Source of the DNA: Clostridiales bacterium
GTDB taxonomy: Bacteria > Bacillota > Clostridia > Oscillospirales > CAG-272
Assembly: GCA_018370615.1 (NCBI GenBank)
Contig: JAGZAC010000037.1
Coordinates: 1-10,448, forward strand
Length of the DNA stretch: 10,448 nt
Reading direction: 5' to 3'
The position numbers were made by a program, and so were the translations under genes. How positions within the stretch are numbered: the first letter of the stretch is position 1; the number at the start of each line of letters is the position of its first letter. Under the pieces are notes generated by a model. It ran no database searches. It saw nothing but the letters and a program-made list of their open reading frames with translations, and was not told the DNA's origin. Positions 6,168-10,448 of the stretch are shown piece by piece.

Positions 6168-6646
6168 GGCAGCGGCAGCACACTCCCGTCTAATATCGCC
6201 TCTGTGAGCGTATCCCCCTGGTAAGACAGCTTTAGAGAGAAGAAAGGATGCTCCTCTGTAAGGAGAGACAGAAAAATCCGGTCGCCCTCCCAAAGAGGGA
6301 GAGACGGCACCTGCTTTCGGGGAATCCACTCCAGCTGTCCTTCCGAGCACTCGATGAGCTCTCCCCTGGCGCTGGCCGTATACAGAAACATGTATTCCGT
6401 GCCCCACACGTCCGATACAAAGGTGACCACACCCCGCAAGGCGTGCTCTGTAATCGTCAGCCCGGTCTCCTCCCGAACTTCCCGGTAGAGGCACTCCTCC
6501 GGGGATTCCCCTTCTTCAAATTTGCCGCCGACGCCTACCCATTTGCCTGCGTTTAGGTCGTTTTTCTTTTTGTTCCGGTACAGCATGAGATATTCCTCCC
6601 CGTCCTTTCCCGGACGGCGGATATAACAAAGGGTCGTATTTTTCAT
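6164..6646 (-). CDS. NUDIX hydrolase, 8-oxo-dGTP diphosphatase (MutT/MutX) type
   Basis: A 160-residue NUDIX protein that hydrolyses a nucleoside diphosphate linked to another group. The NUDIX box is perfect: Gly41, Glu47, Arg55-Glu56-Val57, Glu59-Glu60, Gly62-Leu63 (GX5EX7REUXEEXGU), giving the Mg2+-binding helix. The preceding GKWVGVGGKFEEGE and the length are like Gram-positive MutX proteins that clean oxidised dGTP from the nucleotide pool. Exact substrate is not certain: many NUDIX enzymes of this size act on other nucleotides. GGAGG at 6658-6654 lies 7 bases before the ATG, and both ends overlap the neighbours by ATGA, so this is the middle gene of a tight three-gene operon. Confidence 0.92.
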   Translation of the reverse strand: MKNTTLCYIRRPGKDGEEYLMLYRNKKKNDLNAGKWVGVGGKFEEGESPEECLYREVREETGLTITEHALRGVVTFVSDVWGTEYMFLYTASARGELIECSEGQLEWIPRKQVPSLPLWEGDRIFLSLLTEEHPFFSLKLSYQGDTLTEAILDGSVLPLP

Positions 6647-7632
6647 TTGTACACCTCCGAAACCTCCCGCAGCAACGCCTGCATTTCCTCTACTACATCT
6701 CCCGGCGCGGCAATGCGCATTCTGCTGCCAAACTGAAGCACCCAGGAGAAAAAGTTGTTGCTGACCATCACGCCCACCGATACCATAAAGGTATCTTTTC
6801 CGGGGAAAATGGTCACGTCCCGGCCGAACCGGTCGATAATCACGCCGGCCAGGTCATTGTGACATTCCAGCGTCACTGTTTCCTCTCTGCCGCCGAACAT
6901 GCCGAACACCTTTTGGGAATACCTGCCCATATCAAACTGTCGGAATTTTCCCTGGCCCTCCCGGCGCTGGTCTGTCACGGTGATGTGCAGCATCTTGTCT
7001 ACCCGGAAATGCTTGATATCTCCGTATTCCCCATCAAAGGCCACCAAATAGTAGTTTCCCTCGCTCCAGGTCAGCGCCCATGGGCTGGCACAGTATAGAG
7101 CTCCGTCTCTGCGGAGCCGTTTTTCTTTTTGGACCGTCCAGTCAAAATATTGAAAGGTAATCCGGGCATTGTGCAATATTGCCGTGTGGATTTGGTCTAC
7201 ATTATAATATATGGACTCGTTCATGGTTTTCACTCGGTCCGATATGTGTACCTGACGCTGGAGAGACTGGGCCTCCCAGCGGCTGGCAAGGCTGGACAGC
7301 TTTTCAATCAGGACCCGGCTTTTTTGCCGGGTGATGAAATTGGAGGACTGGACCGCGTCCACCAAAAGCTTCAGCTCAGGCAGTTCAAACTTCCGCGCCT
7401 CCACATAATACCCCACGGTGTTGTTTTCTCCCCGCCGACGTTCCACCGGATATCCGAAACGTTCCAACGCCGCAAAATCGTCGTAGATGGACTTTCGTTC
7501 CGCCCGCGGGCCCACTTGCTCCAGCCGCTCCAGGATTTCGGCCATGGACAGGGTATGCTCCGCATCCGTTTCCCGCAGCAGAATTTTGAGCAGGTACAGC
7601 AGCTTCAATTTCTGGTCTGCATTTTTTGCCAT
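6643..7632 (-). CDS. WYL-domain transcriptional regulator (HTH + WYL)
   Basis: A 329-residue DeoR-like regulator. Residues about 5-70 form a winged helix-turn-helix (LKLLYLLKILLRETD, then SMAEILERLE, then RKSIYDDFAALERFGYPVERR). The WYL domain covers about 140-220: ARITFQYFDW at 156-165, SPWALTWSEGNYYLVAFD at 183-200 (the name motif is YYL here) and HFRVDKM at 208-214. The rest (about 235-325) is the WCX-type C-terminal extension. WYL domains are thought to sense ligands such as nucleic-acid fragments or nucleotides, and these regulators often sit beside DNA-repair or defence genes. As first gene, overlapping the NUDIX gene by 4 bases, it likely regulates its own operon. GGCGG stands close upstream of the ATG. 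Confidence 0.92.
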   Translation of the reverse strand: MAKNADQKLKLLYLLKILLRETDAEHTLSMAEILERLEQVGPRAERKSIYDDFAALERFGYPVERRRGENNTVGYYVEARKFELPELKLLVDAVQSSNFITRQKSRVLIEKLSSLASRWEAQSLQRQVHISDRVKTMNESIYYNVDQIHTAILHNARITFQYFDWTVQKEKRLRRDGALYCASPWALTWSEGNYYLVAFDGEYGDIKHFRVDKMLHITVTDQRREGQGKFRQFDMGRYSQKVFGMFGGREETVTLECHNDLAGVIIDRFGRDVTIFPGKDTFMVSVGVMVSNNFFSWVLQFGSRMRIAAPGDVVEEMQALLREVSEVYK

Positions 7633-7652
7633 ATATTCACCGCCTTTTTTTC

Positions 7653-7682
7653 ATTGTATCATACCTTCCGCTTTCCTGTAAA
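7653..7682 (-). promoter_or_regulatory. Candidate sigma-A promoter of the WYL-NUDIX-DUF5131 operon
   Basis: Read on the minus strand, TTTACA at 7682-7677 (-35) and TACAAT at 7658-7653 (-10) stand 18 bases apart, with the WYL start 20 bases below the -10. The short leader holds the GGCGG ribosome site. Another -10, TATGAT, overlaps it a few bases upstream but would give only a 13-base spacer. Confidence 0.5.
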
Positions 7683-7742
7683 CCCATATGTCCCATTTAT
7701 TGGACTTCCATCCCTTAAAAACTTTTTCTGGCAGGATAGAGC

Positions 7743-7817
7743 GTCCGGTTTTTCGGACAAGCCCGGAGATACAATATACCCATAGAAAAAAGAACGCTCT
7801 GCCGCCCGGTGCGGCAG
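7743..7817 (+). promoter_or_regulatory. Leader of the small membrane gene: two hairpins and a -10-like box
   Basis: GTCCG-gttttt-CGGAC (7743-7758) is a 5-bp hairpin whose first arm could instead pair with CCCGGA at 7762-7767. TACAAT at 7770-7775 could be a -10, but no good -35 is seen. CTGCCGC-ccggt-GCGGCAG (7799-7817) is a perfect 7-bp stem that ends a few bases before the ribosome site GGGAGGG of the 40-residue gene, so it might affect translation. The first hairpin could be a weak terminator or an operator; no known riboswitch is recognised. Confidence 0.3.
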
Positions 7818-7835
7818 GAAAGGGAGGGATATAGA

Positions 7836-7958
7836 ATGAAGGCAAAAAAACTCCTGCGCAGCGCATCCATCACCTGTGTGCAGGCGGCAGTGCTTTGGGG
7901 TACAGGCTGGCTGATGACCTTGGGAATCAGCCATCTCATGTCCCTGCTGCAGCCTTGA
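7836..7958 (+). CDS. Small single-pass membrane protein (40 aa), unknown function
   Basis: A 40-residue frame that begins ATG AAG GCA and is preceded by AAGGGAGGG, a strong ribosome site ending 7 bases before the ATG. The peptide has a basic start (MKAKKLLRS) and one hydrophobic segment, about 11-32 (SITCVQAAVLWGTGWLMTLGI), so it should insert in the membrane with its N-terminus inside. A good intrinsic terminator follows 37 bases after the stop. Ribosome site, leader hairpins and private terminator together support a real gene despite the size. It is divergent from the WYL operon. I do not recognise a family; a toxin-like or regulatory membrane peptide is possible but not shown. Confidence 0.6.
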   Translation: MKAKKLLRSASITCVQAAVLWGTGWLMTLGISHLMSLLQP

Positions 7959-7994
7959 GGTGTGTATTTGTTTCACCCCACCCCCTTGCATCAA

Positions 7995-8027
7995 AAAAGC
8001 CTTCCCGGCCAGGAAGGCTTTTGTTTT
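7995..8027 (+). terminator. Rho-independent terminator after the small membrane gene
   Basis: AAAAGCCTTCC (7995-8005), loop CGGCCA, GGAAGGCTTTT (8012-8022), then GTTTT. The stem is 7 GC-rich pairs plus four A-T pairs, with T-runs on the + side. Run of As on the other side makes it possibly bidirectional, although no minus-strand gene ends here. Confidence 0.85.
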
Positions 8028-8124
8028 AACGTGATAAAAAAGCTATGAATATTTCCGTCATGGGCTTAAATTCCACACCCCCCAGACTTGTGCGGCAAGC
8101 CCTTTACGGAGGAGGCGTAAAGAA

Positions 8125-8263
8125 AAAATCTCCCGCCGCCTGCGTCGACATCCCCCTTAGCGGCTCTGCAAGAGACGCCCATAAGGGAGCCTGCACAAAC
8201 TCAAGCCTCCCCTTCCCTGCGAAGGGGATGTGGGCTTTGCGAAGCAAAGCTCGGAGGGGTTGT
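8125..8263 (+). repeat. Palindromic intergenic repeat E1, diverged copy
   Basis: Plus orientation. The left end is degraded (AAAATCTCCCGCC in place of ACAATCCCCCAGTC). Then follow a CGTCGACATCCCCCTT block, ATAAGGGAGCCTGCAC, the spacer AAACTCAAG, a hairpin CCTCCCCTT...AAGGGGA, the stem GCTTTGC-gaa-GCAAAGC (8234-8250) and an intact end CGGAGGGGTTGT. It appears older than its tandem neighbour E2. The bases between the terminator and this copy (8028-8124) hold nothing I can identify. Confidence 0.72.
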
Positions 8264-8270
8264 AAAGGGA

Positions 8271-8528
8271 ACAATCCCCCTGTCGGCGCAGCCGACATCC
8301 CCCTTTACACAAGGGGGACTTCCTGTTTGAAGCTTCCCCAGTGCGGGTGTTGCTTTGCAACTCCGGGGTGAGTAGCTCACCGCAGCTGCCGCTAAATGGA
8401 GCCTCCCCTTCTTGGGGACTTGCACAGCAAGTCCGGGGTGGTGGCACGCCGCAGCTGCCACTAAATGGAGCCTCCCCTTCCTTGCGAAGGGGAGGTGGAC
8501 TTTGCGAAGCAAAGCTCGGAGGGGTTGT
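8271..8528 (+). repeat. Palindromic intergenic repeat E2, long form with two 69-bp modules (258 bp)
   Basis: Plus orientation, 7 bases after E1, from ACAATCCCCCTGTC to CGGAGGGGTTGT. The left arm has the stem GTCGGC-gca-GCCGAC (8282-8296) and CCCCCTTTACACAAGGGGG. Two tandem 69-bp modules (8332-8400, 8401-8469) are inserted between the arms. The right arm has CCTCCCCTT...AAGGGGAGG and the stem GCTTTGC-gaa-GCAAAGC. Without the modules the copy would be 120 bp, close to the 112-117 bp short form. Confidence 0.83.
8332..8469 (+). repeat. Two tandem 69-bp modules inside repeat E2
   Basis: Copy 1 is 8332-8400 and copy 2 is 8401-8469. Each starts GCYTCCCC, holds a short stem (GTTGC-ttt-GCAAC in copy 1, GGACTTGC-aca-GCAAGTCC in copy 2), then TCCGGGGTG, CGCAGCTGCC and ends CTAAATGGA. 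A third, 68-bp copy stands at 9341-9408 in repeat F. Flanks of the stems are well conserved while the stem sequences differ. Confidence 0.8.
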
Positions 8529-8579
8529 AAAAGGAAACAATCTAATTAATAGTACGTCAGTATAAATTCAACATTTGTG

Positions 8580-8608
8580 TTGCATTTTCTTTTCATCCGA
8601 AGTATGAT
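8580..8608 (+). promoter_or_regulatory. Candidate sigma-A promoter of the acetyltransferase gene
   Basis: TTGCAT at 8580-8585 (-35) and TATGAT at 8603-8608 (-10) are 17 bases apart in an AT-rich stretch free of repeats, 43 bases upstream of the start codon. Confidence 0.6.
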
Positions 8609-8651
8609 TAGATAATAAAACTACAGCGTATGCTTCAAGGAGGAAACACGT

Positions 8652-9266
8652 ATGTCCATGAAGGAAAAAATGCACACAGGCGAGCTGTATCTGCCAGGGG
8701 ACGAAGAGATCCAGCAGGAACAGAGAGAAAAGCTGAACCGCTTGTATGATTTCAACATGACACGCCCGACGGAAATGGAAAAGCGGGGGGCGCTGCTACA
8801 GGAAATGTTCGCCGAAATCGGAGAAGGCTGCTATATTGAGCCGCCGTTTCACGCCAGCTTTGGGGGCGCCCACGTTCATTTTGGGAAAAACGTCTATGCA
8901 AATTTTGGACTGACCCTGATAGATGATACGCATATTTATGTAGGCGACTACACTATGTTTGGCCCCAATGTTGTTATCGCCACAGCAGGCCATCCGATTC
9001 TGCCGGAGCTACGGGAGCGGGCCTACCAGTACAATATGCCGGTACATATTGGGAAAAACTGCTGGATTGGAGCAGGCGCGATTATTGTCCCCGGCGTCAC
9101 AATTGGAGACAATGTAGTTGTCGGCGCAGGAAGCGTAGTAACAAAGGACTTGCCTGCCGGCGTAGTGGCCGTGGGAAACCCCTGCAGAGTACTGCGTGAG
9201 GTAAGCGAACGGGACAGGGAATTTTATTTTAAGGATAGAAGAATTAATTATAGCCGTTTGGAGTAA
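8652..9266 (+). CDS. Sugar O-acetyltransferase, LacA/Maa/NodL type
   Basis: A 204-residue cytoplasmic enzyme that moves acetyl from acetyl-CoA to a sugar hydroxyl (maltose/galactoside acetyltransferase family). The N-terminal helical Mac domain is at about 5-60 (MHTGELYLPGDEEI...REKLNRLYDFN). The left-handed beta-helix of hexapeptide repeats covers about 60-185 (HVHFGKNVYANFGLTLIDD, VHIGKNCWIGAGAIIVPGVTIGD shown in parts, VVVGAGSVVTKD). His114 in TAGHP is the expected catalytic His; Asn84 and Asp91-Asp92 match the acceptor-site region of LacA. The active unit is normally a trimer. The start has AAGGAGG at 8637-8643, 8 bases upstream; a second in-frame ATG is two codons later. The natural acceptor cannot be told; the converging glf gene hints at surface polysaccharide but is on the other strand. 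Confidence 0.92.
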   Translation: MSMKEKMHTGELYLPGDEEIQQEQREKLNRLYDFNMTRPTEMEKRGALLQEMFAEIGEGCYIEPPFHASFGGAHVHFGKNVYANFGLTLIDDTHIYVGDYTMFGPNVVIATAGHPILPELRERAYQYNMPVHIGKNCWIGAGAIIVPGVTIGDNVVVGAGSVVTKDLPAGVVAVGNPCRVLREVSERDREFYFKDRRINYSRLE

Positions 9267-9272
9267 GGACAG

Positions 9273-9456
9273 ACAATCCCCCAGTCTCCGCATACGCGGA
9301 GCCAGCCCCCTTTGCACAAGGGGGCCTGCAAAAAAACTAAGCCTCCCCAGTGTGGGAGTTGCATAGCAACCCTGGGGAGGCGGCTCGCCGCAGCTACCAC
9401 TAAATGAAGCCTCCCCTGTGTAAGGGGAGGTGCCGCTTTAGCGGCGGAGGGGTTGT
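9273..9456 (+). repeat. Palindromic intergenic repeat F, long form with one 68-bp module (184 bp)
   Basis: Plus orientation, from ACAATCCCCCAGTC to CGGAGGGGTTGT. It lies between the convergent acetyltransferase and glf genes, 6 bases from the first stop and 5 from the second. Stems: CTCCGC-atac-GCGGAG (9286-9301), GTTGC-ata-GCAAC (9358-9370) in the module (9341-9408) and GCCGC-ttta-GCGGC (9432-9445). The CCCCCTTTGCACAAGGGGG and CCTCCCC/GGGGAGG hairpins are both intact. Removing the module leaves 116 bp. Confidence 0.84.
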
Positions 9457-9461
9457 AATCC

Positions 9462-10448
9462 TCACCCCAGCACTTCTTCCGCCAGCGCCAGCGCCTCCGC
9501 CACCACGTGGTGCATGTCGTAATACTTGTACCTGCCCAAACGCCCCCCGAACAGCACATTCTCTTCCTGGTCCGCAAGGGCTTTAAACGTCTCGTACTGC
9601 GCATTGTTTTTCTCATCGTTCATGGGATAATACGGCTCGTCTCCCGGCTTCCAGGCAGCCGGATACTCCCGGGTGATGACCGTTTTTGGGCCGCTTCCAA
9701 AGACAAAATGCTTGTGCTCGATGATTCGAGTATAGGGCACCTCATACTCCGTATAGTTTACCACCGCGTTGCCCTGGTAGTTTTCCATCTCCAGCACCTC
9801 AGTCTCAAAGCGCAGGCTCCGGTACTCCAGCATCCCGTACCGGTAATCGTAAAACTGGTCAATCATGCCGGTAAACACCGTGGTCTTGGCCAGGGCCGAC
9901 AGCGCATCCCGGTCCGCGAAATAGTCGCAGCCCAGACGCACTTCGATTCCCTCCAGCATCTGCTCCACCATTTTGGTGTACCCCTCCTCGGGAATTCCCT
10001 GGAAACGGTCGTTGAAATAGTTGTTGTCATAGGTGAACCGCACCGGCAGGCGGCGGATGATGAACGCCGGCAGCTCTGTCGCCCGGCGGCCCCATTGCTT
10101 TTCCGTATATCCCTTTACCAGGGTTTCATAAATATCCCGGCCCACCAGGGACAGTGCCTGCTCTTCCAGGTTTTTCGGCTGGGAAATGCCCGCCGCGGCG
10201 ATCTGCTCTTCTATTTTCGCCTTCGCCTCTTCCGGGGTGACTACCCCCCACAGACGGTTAAAGGTGTTCATATTGAAAGGCATATTGTACACTTTCCCCT
10301 TGTATAGGGCCACCGGGCTGTTGGTATACCGATTGAACTGAGCAAACCGGTTCACATACTCCCACACCTGCTGATTGCTGGTGTGGAAAATATGGGCGCC
10401 GTACATGTGGGTCTCCACCCCTGCAATCTCTTTTGTGTATATATTGCC
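9462..10448 (-). CDS. glf: UDP-galactopyranose mutase, 5' part outside window
   Basis: The frame is open to the right edge and gives 328 residues starting GNIYTKEIAGVETHMYGAHIFHT, typical of UDP-galactopyranose mutase after about the first 40-50 residues. The missing part would carry the FAD-binding Rossmann GxGxxG. The enzyme is a flavoprotein that interconverts UDP-galactopyranose and UDP-galactofuranose, the donor for galactofuranose in surface glycans. Family motifs seen are GYTEKQWGR, TYDNNYFNDRFQGIPEEGYT (as two parts), TGMIDQFYDYRYGMLEYRSLRFE (in parts), the Tyr-rich mid region and the C-terminal FAD contact GGRLGRYKYYDMHHVV (in parts). A GTG at 10418 in frame is internal, not the start. 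The stop is 5 bases from repeat F. Confidence 0.95.
   Translation of the reverse strand, partial: GNIYTKEIAGVETHMYGAHIFHTSNQQVWEYVNRFAQFNRYTNSPVALYKGKVYNMPFNMNTFNRLWGVVTPEEAKAKIEEQIAAAGISQPKNLEEQALSLVGRDIYETLVKGYTEKQWGRRATELPAFIIRRLPVRFTYDNNYFNDRFQGIPEEGYTKMVEQMLEGIEVRLGCDYFADRDALSALAKTTVFTGMIDQFYDYRYGMLEYRSLRFETEVLEMENYQGNAVVNYTEYEVPYTRIIEHKHFVFGSGPKTVITREYPAAWKPGDEPYYPMNDEKNNAQYETFKALADQEENVLFGGRLGRYKYYDMHHVVAEALALAEEVLG

Noticed and set aside
6168..6494. N-terminal extension of the DUF5131 gene into the NUDIX gene
   Set aside because: The upstream residues resemble no family sequence, while MKDYIWNPWHGC at 6167 is the usual N-terminus and gives an ATGA overlap.
8045..8565. Several overlapping open frames on both strands of 8045-8565
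   Set aside because: They translate the palindromic repeats E1 and E2 (peptides such as FTTPPSFASQSP and SLCRLP). No start context or family match is seen.
9507..10307. A 266-codon + strand open frame opposite glf
   Set aside because: It is the antisense of a clear UDP-galactopyranose mutase gene. The composition (His/Val/Arg-rich) and lack of a ribosome site mark it as a shadow.
10416..10418. GTG at 10418 as start of the UDP-galactopyranose mutase
   Set aside because: Residues upstream (GNIYTKEIAG) match the family, so the frame continues beyond the window edge.

Overview
The window looks like chromosomal DNA of a low-to-medium-GC Gram-positive anaerobe, most likely a gut clostridium. The reasons are strong AGGAGG-type ribosome sites, a LeuT-type bacterial symporter with a TTG start, a lipoprotein serpin of a kind reported from gut clostridia, and dense intergenic GC-rich palindromic repeats that I recall from such genomes. 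No rRNA, tRNA, CRISPR array, transposase or phage structural gene is visible. The genus cannot be named from this sequence.

Layout: (1) 1-653, + strand: the 3' end of a ribokinase gene overlapping ruvX (YqgF family). (2) 634-894: two tandem palindromic repeats, the first supplying the end of ruvX. (3) 988-2346, +: a sodium:neurotransmitter-symporter-family transporter. (4) 2349-2634: a repeat filling the whole gap between two convergent genes. (5) 5002-2636, -: an operon of an ECF-type sigma factor, a one-TM membrane protein that is probably its anti-sigma factor, and a surface lipoprotein serpin. (6) 5160-5446: two tandem repeats, one entering the 3' end of the next operon. (7) 7632-5427, -: WYL-domain regulator, NUDIX hydrolase and DUF5131 (phage Gp37/Gp68-type three-Cys) protein, each junction a 4-base ATGA overlap. 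(8) 7836-7958, +: a 40-residue membrane peptide gene with a good terminator. (9) 8125-8528: two tandem repeats, one carrying two 69-bp modules. (10) 8652-9266, +: a LacA/Maa-type sugar O-acetyltransferase. (11) 9273-9456: a repeat. (12) 9462 to the right edge, -: UDP-galactopyranose mutase, lacking its N-terminus because of the window edge.

The most unusual content is the repeat family: eight copies, about 1.39 kb or 13% of the window. Each is a long imperfect inverted repeat with ends ACAAYCCC...GGGRTTGT, built of GC hairpins whose stems differ between copies but stay self-complementary. Every operon-terminal stop codon in the window except that of the 40-residue gene lies inside a copy or within 6 bases of one. 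In ruvX and the DUF5131 gene the repeat encodes the last six residues (DNPPVI and NNPPVN) and the stop.

The second point of interest is the sigma / membrane anti-sigma / serpin operon, which could be a self-contained cell-surface response to proteases. The third is the tightly coupled WYL-NUDIX-DUF5131 operon.
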